In this document: positions 25,691 to 33,383 of the stretch, one piece after another | Layout of the letters: every line of letters begins with the position of its first letter | How positions within the stretch are numbered: position 1 is the first letter of the stretch | From: Methanomassiliicoccaceae archaeon | Lineage (GTDB): Archaea; Thermoplasmatota; Thermoplasmata; Methanomassiliicoccales; UBA472 | NCBI GenBank assembly: GCA_003135935.1 | Contig: PNBI01000026.1 | Location: 1-36,030 of the forward strand | Reading direction: 5' to 3' | Length of the DNA: 36,030 nucleotides | The notes under the pieces: model-generated | The model's input: the letters and a program-made list of their open reading frames with translations, nothing else | What the model was told of the DNA's origin: nothing | The model's database searches: none | Position numbers and translations under genes: made by a program

Positions 25691-25839
25691 GATTGTTGGA
25701 ATTTGCAATCCCAGATGATGCAATAGTGAAACATTTTGGCAATTTTTTCAGATGCGAATGTTTCTCAACGTGAATCGAAGACTGCTGATGGTAGCAATGA
25801 GTTCTGCATTGCAGGAGGTCATTTCTCTCGCTAGATGCC

Positions 25840-26787
25840 TTAACTCATCGTTGCTTCCCTTTCGTGCTTTACGATCTTGCTAATACCCTCATCTATGGAG
25901 ATGCTGGGCTGCCATCCGGTGATGTTCTTCAACCGGCTAATGTCAGCGTAACTTTTCTCATATCGTCCTTCGACCGGAGTCTCCTTGACCTGGAGGTTGC
26001 CGAAATGATTGGACAACGATTGGACTACGCGATCGATCGAAGTCGGCTCCCCTTTACCTATATTGACGTACATTTCTTTCGAAGGGGAACTTGCCAATTT
26101 CATCAAGGCGGTTGCCACATCGTCAGCGAAAATGTAGTCGAACTCGTTCTCCTTTTGGAACAAGGTGATTGGTTTGTTCCTAAGTGCGCTTCGTGTCCAT
26201 CTGGATATTACATCTCGGGAGCCTTCGCCATATACCCGGAAAATCCTTGCACAAATCGCCTGGACATCGGGATGAGTCTCCGAATAGAATTGTACTTCCT
26301 TCTCTCCAAAAAACTTAGCAGACCCACACAGATTCCTTGGATCCTTTTGCGAATCCTCGCGTATCGGAGTTGCGAGTGCCTTGGCATCGTTATGCAGATA
26401 GAGATTGGGATCATAGACAAGGTACGATGAGGCGAAAACGAATCTTCCTTCAGACTCTTGCTTGGACATCGCTGAAAGGAGTCTATGAGTCACTCGAACA
26501 TTGTTTTGGTAATTCGAACCCCAGAAAGATGAGGTCTCTTCGCTTCTCTCGAAAGTTGCCGCCAAATGAAAGATGACATCAGGTTGCAGTGCCGAAATGA
26601 CATCTTCGATCGCAGTAACAACCAAATTGCTTTGAATATAAGTAACGGACTCAGGAAGATTGTTTGGCTTTGCTTTCTTGTCGATGACGGTCAGTATCGC
26701 GCCCAGCTTCCACAATCTTCGAATCAGGTATGTACCAATCACACCTGCGCCACCTGTTATTAGAATCCTTCTTCGGCCTAGATCCAT
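25840..26787 (-). CDS. NAD(P)-dependent sugar epimerase/dehydratase (extended SDR), catalytic Tyr replaced by Cys
   Basis: The 315-residue protein has the extended-SDR nucleotide motif TGGAGVIGTYL (11-21), the HLAA motif (74-77), the catalytic-Ser region FVFASSYLVYD (117-126) and the specificity segment RIFRVYGEGS (181-190). Where the family has YxxxK it has Cys154-Gly-Ser-Ala-Lys158; the codon is TGT. Without Tyr, standard SDR chemistry would be impaired, so it may be a structural homologue, have altered chemistry, or carry a point change. It lies in the nonulosonate cluster, its ATG overlapping the acetyltransferase stop by one base (TAATG). The sugar substrate is unknown. Confidence 0.82.
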   Translation of the reverse strand: MDLGRRRILITGGAGVIGTYLIRRLWKLGAILTVIDKKAKPNNLPESVTYIQSNLVVTAIEDVISALQPDVIFHLAATFERSEETSSFWGSNYQNNVRVTHRLLSAMSKQESEGRFVFASSYLVYDPNLYLHNDAKALATPIREDSQKDPRNLCGSAKFFGEKEVQFYSETHPDVQAICARIFRVYGEGSRDVISRWTRSALRNKPITLFQKENEFDYIFADDVATALMKLASSPSKEMYVNIGKGEPTSIDRVVQSLSNHFGNLQVKETPVEGRYEKSYADISRLKNITGWQPSISIDEGISKIVKHEREATMS

Positions 26788-27338
26788 TAGAACCACTTAC
26801 CCCTAATCTCTCGCCATTCCTGCTCAAGCATCGAGTGTAGGATCGAATCCCAGAAACGGCCCTTCTTCCATTGATGATCCCTCATGGATCCTTCCTTCCT
26901 GAACCCAAAATCCTCAAGAATCGACATATGCTCCTTTCTGAACTCGAAGGTCTCGGTGAATATCTTGTGAAGGGCCATCTGATCAAACCCGTATGCGCAA
27001 AGCAAAGCGAGCGAGCACCTCATGTCATTCTCATAGAGGTCCTTGTCTTGGGCTCTTGAAGGGTCGACCAGAAATGACAGCTCAGCCCTCCTGTTTACTG
27101 TGTCTATTCTTACTAGGGCACAATAACCAATGAGTTCCTCTTTATCCCCTATTAAGCTCCTTATTGCGAAGACTGCCTGGCTCTCGTCCTTGCTGATTCG
27201 TTGGAACCATTCCTCCTGATTCTGATCCGTTAATGGTTTCCACTGCCTGAGGGTATCGATCTGAGAATTCCTCCATTCCTTTATCTTAGTAAGATCCTCA
27301 TGAATGAGTGCTCCCAAGCATCTTCCTTCCAACGCCAT
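26787..27338 (-). CDS. pseH: GNAT acetyltransferase, PseH-like
   Basis: The 183-residue protein is a GNAT N-acetyltransferase (RimJ/RimL-like subgroup) with an early WRNSQ segment shared with PseH/flagellin-modification acetyltransferases (EDLTKIKEWRNSQIDTL). The later segment MALHKIFTETFEFRKEHMSILEDFGFRKEG covers the acetyl-CoA region. PseH acetylates the 4-amino group of the PseC product using acetyl-CoA. ATG 27338 is preferred, with GGAGAAAGGA upstream. The frame extends to 27410, but the shared TATA box ends only eight bases from that codon, so a transcript from it could not include it. The name rests on cluster context and weak family features. Confidence 0.7.
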   Translation of the reverse strand: MALEGRCLGALIHEDLTKIKEWRNSQIDTLRQWKPLTDQNQEEWFQRISKDESQAVFAIRSLIGDKEELIGYCALVRIDTVNRRAELSFLVDPSRAQDKDLYENDMRCSLALLCAYGFDQMALHKIFTETFEFRKEHMSILEDFGFRKEGSMRDHQWKKGRFWDSILHSMLEQEWREIRGKWF

Positions 27339-27417
27339 GACCTTTTCCTTTCTCCTCATCGCACCAGCAATCTGATTTTCATCATATCTATCTTTTCCAA
27401 CAAAAGTCATCTCCAGG

Positions 27418-27425
27418 TATAAATA
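27418..27425. promoter_or_regulatory. bidirectional TATA box between the pseH and ATP-grasp genes
   Basis: TATAAATA (TATTTATA on the other strand) lies 30 bases before the ATP-grasp ATG at 27455 on the plus strand and about 80 bases before the proposed acetyltransferase ATG. It is the only TATA-like element in the short divergent gap. Confidence 0.55.
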
Positions 27426-27454
27426 GAGACAGTGGCAATTCCAAGAAGAGCTGA

Positions 27455-28465
27455 ATGAAGAGCGGTGACGATTTCAATGTCCTGATTACCAGTGCCTCAC
27501 GGAAGGTCTGGCTGATTAAGGCCTTTAAACAGGCGATTGCTGAGGAAGGCAAAGGGAAGGTGATAGCGGGAGATGCGAGTCCTAGATCGCCTACACTCTG
27601 CCTCGCCGATGAAGGCGTGATTCTTCCACCAGATGACAATCCAAACCAGGAGAGCTGGTTGCAAGAATATTGCATAAGAAAAGGAATTAAACTGCTGGTT
27701 CCGACCCGGGATGAAGAACTCCCGATCTTCGCGGGTCTTTCGAAGTCGTTTCTTGCCGAAGGAATTAGGATAATGGTGGCTGAAAGTGAAGTCATTGAGA
27801 CTTGCCGTGATAAGGGAAAATTCGTCGAATTCTGCCAAGCCCATGGGTTCAGAACTCCCATGACTTTTAGCGCCATCGATGAAATCCATAATCGTGATTT
27901 CCCTCTATTTCTCAAGGAACGGTTTGGCAAGGGAGGCAAGAACATTTTCCAGGCGAAAGACCGCGCAGACCTGGAATACATCCTTAAGAGGATGCAGGAC
28001 CCGATCGTCCAGAAATTCGTCGATGCCACAGAGTATACTGTCGACGTCCTTTCCAATTTCGAAGGTGAAGTCATCAGCGCTATCCCACGGGAGCGCTCCC
28101 TCATTATTGCTGGAGAATCACAGGTCTCTATAACTAGGATGAACTGGAAGATAATCCATGAAGCATCGAATCTATCCACAGAACTCGGGCTCGTAGGTCA
28201 TAACACCATCCAGTGCTTCGAAACCGAGGGTGATGTGGAGTTCATTGAGGTAAACCCTCGATTCGGAGGAGCGGCGAACCTCGGTTTTGCTGCTGGTTGC
28301 TGCAGTCCAAGGTTATTGATCGATATGGTTCGTGGCAAACCAGTGCTGCCACGGCTCGGTCAATTCAAGCCAAATTTGATGATGCTACGGTATTCGCAAG
28401 ATCTCTTCATACAAGAGGAGGAGCTGGTGCATTCATTTGACAAGAATCAAAGCCGTGTTGTTTGA
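27455..28465 (+). CDS. ATP-grasp enzyme (carbamoyl-phosphate-synthase-like)
   Basis: The 336-residue protein has an N-terminal pre-ATP-grasp Rossmann-like domain (VLITSASRKVWLIKAF, residues 9-24). ATP-binding lysines follow at KERFGKGGKNIFQAKD (154-169), and the metal-binding loop EFIEVNPRFGGAANLG (262-277) is shared with CarB-like ligases. Members form carbon-nitrogen or similar bonds through acyl phosphates. In sugar clusters they can attach an amino acid or other acyl group to an amino sugar. Substrates are not readable here. It overlaps the HAD gene by 29 bases and lies in the nonulosonate cluster. The promoter is a well-placed TATA box. Confidence 0.82.
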   Translation: MKSGDDFNVLITSASRKVWLIKAFKQAIAEEGKGKVIAGDASPRSPTLCLADEGVILPPDDNPNQESWLQEYCIRKGIKLLVPTRDEELPIFAGLSKSFLAEGIRIMVAESEVIETCRDKGKFVEFCQAHGFRTPMTFSAIDEIHNRDFPLFLKERFGKGGKNIFQAKDRADLEYILKRMQDPIVQKFVDATEYTVDVLSNFEGEVISAIPRERSLIIAGESQVSITRMNWKIIHEASNLSTELGLVGHNTIQCFETEGDVEFIEVNPRFGGAANLGFAAGCCSPRLLIDMVRGKPVLPRLGQFKPNLMMLRYSQDLFIQEEELVHSFDKNQSRVV

Positions 28466-29144
28466 CCTGGATGATACCTTGTATTTCGAGCCGAACTATG
28501 TGCATAGTGGCTTCAGGGCTATTGCTCAATACACCGCAAAACGTCATGGACTGGATGAACATAGAGTCTTGAACGATCTTATGGAGATCCTTCAGAAAGA
28601 AGGTAGGGGGAAGGTATTTGATTATTGGATTGAAAGAGAGGGTTTGCATGATTTGGTCACAGTCCCAGAACTGGTGAATGTTTATCGGGAGCATGTCCCG
28701 ACAATCAATTTCTATCCTGATGTGGCACCGACACTGAAACGATTGCGTGCTAAGGGACTATTATTGGGGGTCATAACAGATGGAAACCTGTTGGCACAGA
28801 CTAATAAGGTCCAAGCCCTCGGAGTAAGAGACATGGTAGACCTGGTCATTTGCACAGACGAGAGAGGACAAGCTTACTGGAAGCCCAACCCTCGAGTGTT
28901 CTTGGACGCATTGGGCAGCTTAAAAATAAGGCCGAAGGAATCAATCTATATCGGCAATGATCCAAGAAAGGACTTCTCCGGTCCAGAACAGATAGGTATG
29001 TGGGCGGTGCACATTGAGCGTTCCCATGTTGGAGAACATTCCTGCCAAGCGGATTTCCATATCATTGGGCTCGACCAGGTTGAGAAAGCCATCCGATTCT
29101 TTGATTCGAAATTAGAACAATTTGATGCCGGTCGGAACCAATGA
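28437..29144 (+). CDS. HAD-superfamily hydrolase (phosphatase type)
   Basis: The 235-residue protein has every HAD motif: motif I VLFDLDDTL (nucleophile Asp10, acid Asp12), motif II VITDG (112-116), motif III Lys at YWKPNP (149) and motif IV IGNDPRKD (172-179). A helical C1 cap lies between. It should be an active magnesium-dependent phosphatase. It starts at TTG 28437 inside the end of the ATP-grasp gene, so the two are translated together. The usual N-acylneuraminate-9-phosphatase NANP is a HAD enzyme, but PseI-type pathways release an unphosphorylated sugar acid, so the substrate is unclear. Confidence 0.85.
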   Translation: MTRIKAVLFDLDDTLYFEPNYVHSGFRAIAQYTAKRHGLDEHRVLNDLMEILQKEGRGKVFDYWIEREGLHDLVTVPELVNVYREHVPTINFYPDVAPTLKRLRAKGLLLGVITDGNLLAQTNKVQALGVRDMVDLVICTDERGQAYWKPNPRVFLDALGSLKIRPKESIYIGNDPRKDFSGPEQIGMWAVHIERSHVGEHSCQADFHIIGLDQVEKAIRFFDSKLEQFDAGRNQ

Positions 29145-29223
29145 TGTATCGATGACTTCGGAAACTTTGACAGAGAATGTGTAGGCCAGAGATGATTAAT
29201 TGATGGTTGCATCGAACTTGGCC

Positions 29224-29230
29224 GTATACT
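29224..29230 (+). promoter_or_regulatory. possible TATA element of the pseI-pseF unit
   Basis: GTATACT is centred about 34 bases before the ATG at 29261, in a 116-base gap otherwise without features. A more AT-rich ATTAATTG lies near 29194-29201 as an alternative. The call is tentative. Confidence 0.3.
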
Positions 29231-29260
29231 CAGCATCTTTTCATATGACCATTTCACTAT

Positions 29261-30370
29261 ATGGCTAGCGATCTGCTTCAAAATGAATATTCCAAGGAGT
29301 ATGCGGTGTTGATCGGGGAATTCAGGATCGGGGACAGAGCCCTAGGGGGGGACCACCCTGTTTACGTGGTTGCGGAATTGTCGGCCAACCATCTCCAGGA
29401 TTTTCATATTGCGGAAGAGATCGTTAAAAGAGCCAAGCTAGCAGGCGCCAATGCTATCAAGACCCAAACCTACTCACCAGATAGCCTCACAATCAATTTT
29501 GCCACTGGTGGAGAAAAAGCCTGCCAAGGCACCATCTGGCAAGGCACACCACTCTATGAACTTTATTCTAGGGCATGCACCCCAATGGAATGGCAGGAGA
29601 AAATTAGGGATCTAGCGGTTGGATTGGGCATGGATTTCTTCTCCACCGCCTTCTCTGAAAAGGATGTCGAATTCTTGGAGAAACTCGATGTGCCTGTCCA
29701 TAAGATCGCCTCCTTTGAGATAGTCGACATACCTTTGATCGAATACATGGCCTCGACCGGAAAGCCGTTAATCATATCAACCGGGATGGCAACGATTGAT
29801 GAAATCCATGAGGCCGTCGATACTGCAGTTTCCTTTGGCGCCCCCCAAGTGCTCTTGCTGAAATGCACAAGCGCCTATCCTGCCAAGCCAGAAGAGATGC
29901 ATCTTGCCACAATCCCTGACATGCGGAAACGCTTTGGTGTCCCTGTTGGATTATCTGACCATTCAATGGACTTGGAAGTGCCCATGACAGCAGTGGCGAT
30001 GGGTGCTTGCTTAGTTGAGAAGCATCTTACCCTCGATCGCGGCCTTGGTGGACCAGATTCGAAGTTCTCACTCGAGCCGGATGAATTTGACCGGATGGTC
30101 AAATCGATCAGATTGGTGGAGAGATGCAAGGGAAATATTACATATGGACCAACGGAGGAAGAGAAGAACAGCCTTCCTTGTCGTAGGTCGTTGTACGCCG
30201 TCAAAGATATTATGGCCGGAGAGAAGCTAAGCCTGGATAATGTCAGATCGATTCGACCGGCATATGGCCTTCATCCAAGAGAGATGCGATCAGTCCTTGG
30301 GAGAAAAGCTGCGAGGAATATCAAGGCGGGCGAACCTCTTGAATGGTCAATGCTGTCTGACGAATCGTGA
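29261..30370 (+). CDS. pseI: pseudaminic acid synthase, PseI (NeuB family)
   Basis: The 369-residue protein is a NeuB-family sialic-acid-type synthase with a TIM barrel and C-terminal SAF/antifreeze-like domain (about 305-369). Landmarks are VVAELSANH (36-44), AIKTQTYSPDSL (65-76), VHKIASFEIVDIPLIEYMA and ISTGMATIDEI. The segment TLDRGLGGPDSKFSLEPDEF is much closer to PseI (R-x-x-GGPD-x-x-FSLEP) than to NeuB. It condenses a 2,4-diacetamido-2,4,6-trideoxy hexose with phosphoenolpyruvate to give pseudaminic acid. The cytidylyltransferase gene follows immediately. A leader with no clear Shine-Dalgarno motif precedes the ATG. Confidence 0.9.
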   Translation: MASDLLQNEYSKEYAVLIGEFRIGDRALGGDHPVYVVAELSANHLQDFHIAEEIVKRAKLAGANAIKTQTYSPDSLTINFATGGEKACQGTIWQGTPLYELYSRACTPMEWQEKIRDLAVGLGMDFFSTAFSEKDVEFLEKLDVPVHKIASFEIVDIPLIEYMASTGKPLIISTGMATIDEIHEAVDTAVSFGAPQVLLLKCTSAYPAKPEEMHLATIPDMRKRFGVPVGLSDHSMDLEVPMTAVAMGACLVEKHLTLDRGLGGPDSKFSLEPDEFDRMVKSIRLVERCKGNITYGPTEEEKNSLPCRRSLYAVKDIMAGEKLSLDNVRSIRPAYGLHPREMRSVLGRKAARNIKAGEPLEWSMLSDES

Positions 30371-30390
30371 CCAGCGTCCGATGTGATAGA

Positions 30391-31116
30391 ATGAACACCA
30401 TCTGCATCATACAGGCGAGGATGGGCAGCACCCGACTGCCAGGAAAAGTCATGATGGATATCATCGGAAAGACGATGCTACAGAGGACCTATGAACGGGT
30501 GAGCAAAGCCAGAAGCATTGATTCGACCATCGTGGCCACGAGCACCCTCGCAGCGGATGATCAACTGGAGCGCTATTGCAATGAGAATGCTTGGCCCTGC
30601 TTCCGGGGTAGCGCTGAGGACGTATTGGAACGCTACTATTCGGCCGCGATTGCCTTCAAGGCGGATGTTATTGTGCGGATTACATCCGATTGTCCTCTCA
30701 TCGATCCTTCTGTTACTGACAAGGTAATCCAACATTTCCAGAAGATTGATTGCGATTATGCCAGCAACGGCTTCCCCCTGAGGACCTTCCCCCGAGGATT
30801 GGACACCGAGGTCTTCAGCTTCCGTGCGCTCGAACGCTCTTGGCATGAGGATACTGATCTATCGACGAGGGAGCATGTCACCCAATATATTCAAAGAAAC
30901 CCACGAAAATTTCGGTTGACGGGAATAATGAATCCAATCGATTATTCTCATCTTAGATGGACGGTGGACGAACCGAGGGACCTAGAGTTCGTGAGGCGCG
31001 TGTACTCGATGATGGCAAGGGACTATTTCAGCTGGGAGGATGTGGTATCCTTGTTGAAGAAGTCTCCTGAGCTGATAGATATCAACAAGGATGTTACGCA
31101 AAAGGCATTGCCTTGA
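30391..31116 (+). CDS. pseF: CMP-nonulosonate cytidylyltransferase, PseF/SpsF-like
   Basis: The 241-residue protein begins MNTICIIQARMGSTRLPGK, the nucleotide-binding start of the SpsF/NeuA-like cytidylyltransferase family, followed by MMDIIGKTMLQRTYERV. It also has the metal/sugar-binding RITSDCPLIDPSV and the WTVDEPRDLEFVRRVY ending motif. PseF activates pseudaminic acid with CTP to CMP-Pse, the donor for glycosyltransferases. ATG 30391 matches the family start; the frame opens at GTG 30367, overlapping the pseI stop (GTGA). The assignment to Pse rather than another nonulosonate relies on the neighbouring PseI, PseB and PseC genes. Confidence 0.85.
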   Translation: MNTICIIQARMGSTRLPGKVMMDIIGKTMLQRTYERVSKARSIDSTIVATSTLAADDQLERYCNENAWPCFRGSAEDVLERYYSAAIAFKADVIVRITSDCPLIDPSVTDKVIQHFQKIDCDYASNGFPLRTFPRGLDTEVFSFRALERSWHEDTDLSTREHVTQYIQRNPRKFRLTGIMNPIDYSHLRWTVDEPRDLEFVRRVYSMMARDYFSWEDVVSLLKKSPELIDINKDVTQKALP

Positions 31117-31125
31117 TTAAAAGAA

Positions 31126-32271
31126 TCAAAAGATGTCCCTTAGACATTTCCTAACGTCTTCGATTACCTGGTTGACCTGGCCATCCGTCATCGTGCCGAA
31201 TATCGGTATGCTAAGTATCTTGCCATAGGCTTCCTCTGCTTTTGGACAGAGACCTGCCCCGGTGCCGAACGTTGTTACATAATATGGATGAAGATGAACT
31301 GGAATATAATGCACATTTACGCCGATGCCAAGCTTCCTGAGCCCGACGAACATCTTATTCCGGTTTATGGACCCGCCTTCGATCTCGATGACGAATAGAT
31401 GATAAGCATGCTTGCATCCCGATGTCACCCCCAGCATGCGAATGCCTTTTATGTCCTTGAATTCCTGTAAGTATACGGCCGCAATTTCTCGCCGTCTCTC
31501 CAGCCATCTTGGCAACTTTCTCAACTGGCTAATCCCTAGAGCGCATTGGATGTCCGTCAATCTGTAGTTATAACCCAGCTCGGTCATCTCATAGAACCAG
31601 GTCTGGTCTGCCTCCCGTTGTCGAGCCGTTCTATCAATCCCATGATTGCGGAATCTCCGCATACTTTCCTCAAATTCGTCATTCTCGGTAAGCACCATCC
31701 CCCCTTCTCCAGTGGTGATGTGTTTCACCGGATGGAAACTAAGCGCGGTTAGGTCGGCCAAAGCTCCGATCTTCTTCCCCTTATACTCCGCCCCCAGAGC
31801 GTGGCAGGCGTCAGAAATCAAAATCAGATCCTTTTCATATGCTATCTCATTCAGTTCGTCGTAAGGGCAGGGGTTGCCAGCATAATCCACGCTCACAATC
31901 GCTTTTGTGGCTTTCGTAATCTTCGATCTTACTTGATTTGGATCGATCAAAAGTGTATCGGGATCGACGTCAACGAAGACCGGCCTGCCACCTTGGTATA
32001 CGATGCAATTGGCACTCGCCGCGAACGTCATAGGGGTAACAAGGACTTCATCGCCTGGCCCTATTCCAGCTGCTGCGATGGCGGTATGCAAGGCTGCAGT
32101 TCCATTTGACACTGCCACACCGTATTTGGCCGATGTGAATGAGCATATTGCCCGTTCGAACTCCTCGATCCTCGGGCCGGTGGTAAGCCAATCTGATCTC
32201 AGGACCTCGACGACTGCATTGATGTCCTCTTCATCTATTGACTGCTTACCATAAGGGATCACTCCGCGCAT
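31126..32271 (-). CDS. pseC: UDP-4-amino-sugar aminotransferase, PseC (DegT/DnrJ/EryC1/StrS family)
   Basis: The 381-residue PLP enzyme begins IPYGKQSIDEEDINAVVEVLRSDWLTTGP, strongly PseC-like. It has the PLP region SNGTAALHTA (55-64), DACHALGAEY (154-163) and the Schiff-base lysine in SFHPVKHITTGEGG (Lys183). PseC transfers an amino group from glutamate to C4 of the keto-sugar made by PseB. The gene lies immediately after pseB, overlapping it by 13 bases, matching the biosynthetic order. It converges with pseF with a nine-base gap. Confidence 0.92.
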   Translation of the reverse strand: MRGVIPYGKQSIDEEDINAVVEVLRSDWLTTGPRIEEFERAICSFTSAKYGVAVSNGTAALHTAIAAAGIGPGDEVLVTPMTFAASANCIVYQGGRPVFVDVDPDTLLIDPNQVRSKITKATKAIVSVDYAGNPCPYDELNEIAYEKDLILISDACHALGAEYKGKKIGALADLTALSFHPVKHITTGEGGMVLTENDEFEESMRRFRNHGIDRTARQREADQTWFYEMTELGYNYRLTDIQCALGISQLRKLPRWLERRREIAAVYLQEFKDIKGIRMLGVTSGCKHAYHLFVIEIEGGSINRNKMFVGLRKLGIGVNVHYIPVHLHPYYVTTFGTGAGLCPKAEEAYGKILSIPIFGTMTDGQVNQVIEDVRKCLRDIF

Positions 32272-33245
32272 CCAGATTCCTTCACTAGGGTTTTCAATTG
32301 TTCAACCGACAGCCACTCAGCATTCGAATCGCTCGAATAACGGAATCCTTCTGGTATCGGCTTCTTGCTTTCCCATTTGATGTAGCCCCAGGACGGTTCC
32401 GAAGGCTCAATGATAAACATATCATCATGATCGACGGTACTTCGCATCTCATCTTCGGATATCAAGACCTCATGAATCTTCTCACCCGGACGGACCCCTG
32501 TATATTCAACGGAACACCCTGGGGCTATCGCCTTGCCTAAGTCGGTCAATGACATGCTTGGTATCTTTGGGACGAAAATCTCCCCACCGTGCATGCGTTC
32601 AACGTTCTTAATCACGAAATCCACACCTTGATTAATGGTGATCCAGAAACGGGTCATTCTTTTATCCGTTATCGTAATTTTGCCAGCCTTTCTCTGCTGC
32701 AGGAATAGTGGAACCACGCTGCCCCGGCTTCCGATTACGTTGCCATATCTGACGCAGCTGAACCGTGTCCCCTTCGCCCCACTGTAAGAATTAGCCTGGA
32801 TGAAGAGCTTCTCCGCCACAAGCTTCGTGGCACCATATAGATTCACAGGATTGACCGCTTTGTCCGTACTGAGGGCAATGATTTTTGAGACCCCGCAGTC
32901 AAGGGCAGCCTCAATGACGTTCTTCGCACCATTGACGTTGGTATTTATCGCTTCGATAGGATTGTACTCGCAGGCGGGTACTTGCTTCATCGCTGCCGCA
33001 TGTACAACGATATCGACATCTCCCATCGCCCGCGTCAGCCTCCCTTGGTCCCTGACGTCTCCTATGAAATACCGAATGCTAGGGTGGTTGAACCCCGATA
33101 TTCTCATCTCATGCTGCTTCAGTTCGTCTCTGCTGAAGATGATGAGTTTCTTGGGCTTGTACTCGTTCAACATGACCTTTGTGAACTTCTTGCCAAAAGA
33201 ACCAGTACCGCCAGTGATGAGCACTACCTTATCATCCCAACGCAT
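32259..33245 (-). CDS. pseB: UDP-GlcNAc 4,6-dehydratase (inverting), PseB
   Basis: The 328-residue extended SDR starts VVLITGGTGSFGKKFTK, the family nucleotide motif. FSRDELKQHEM is a PseB signature, as is HAAAMKQVPACEYNPIEA, and the active site shows STDKA and YGATK with the Tyr present. PseB converts UDP-GlcNAc to UDP-2-acetamido-2,6-dideoxy-L-arabino-hexos-4-ulose, the first step of the pathway. A TATA-like site only 27 bases upstream suggests a leaderless mRNA. The gene heads the pseB-pseC unit. Confidence 0.94.
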   Translation of the reverse strand: MRWDDKVVLITGGTGSFGKKFTKVMLNEYKPKKLIIFSRDELKQHEMRISGFNHPSIRYFIGDVRDQGRLTRAMGDVDIVVHAAAMKQVPACEYNPIEAINTNVNGAKNVIEAALDCGVSKIIALSTDKAVNPVNLYGATKLVAEKLFIQANSYSGAKGTRFSCVRYGNVIGSRGSVVPLFLQQRKAGKITITDKRMTRFWITINQGVDFVIKNVERMHGGEIFVPKIPSMSLTDLGKAIAPGCSVEYTGVRPGEKIHEVLISEDEMRSTVDHDDMFIIEPSEPSWGYIKWESKKPIPEGFRYSSDSNAEWLSVEQLKTLVKESGCAE

Positions 33246-33268
33246 GTTCGTTCCTAAAGGTTATCGGG

Positions 33269-33276
33269 ATATTTAT
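33269..33276. promoter_or_regulatory. TATA-like box between pseB and the GT4 gene
   Basis: ATAAATAT on the minus strand sits about 27 bases before the pseB ATG, as for a leaderless transcript. The same AT-rich block reads ATATTTAT on the plus strand and may serve the divergent glycosyltransferase gene too. Confidence 0.5.
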
Positions 33277-33383
33277 GTTGTTGCGGATGGCGATTCGACT
33301 AGTATGTCGATCAGCTAAAGCGAACCATTGTGAGAATCGCCAGCGAAGAACAGATTATTACCACCAATTACATTGATGGGACG

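Larger units (their letters stand above)
25622..25713. repeat. pair of 12-bp direct repeats flanking the smc promoter
   Basis: TTTGCAATCCCA occurs identically at 25622-25633 and 25702-25713, 80 bases apart. The two copies bracket the TATA-like box and the dyad. Perfect 12-base repeats at this distance suggest binding sites for a looping or cooperative regulator; function is not known. Confidence 0.6.

Noticed and set aside
25738-25752. T-run considered as a transcription terminator
   Set aside because: The T6 is on the plus strand, where no gene ends; both neighbouring genes are on the minus strand.
29145-29260. Gap before pseI searched for a missing PseG fragment or small gene
   Set aside because: No open frame or PseG-like sequence is present; only possible promoter elements are seen.
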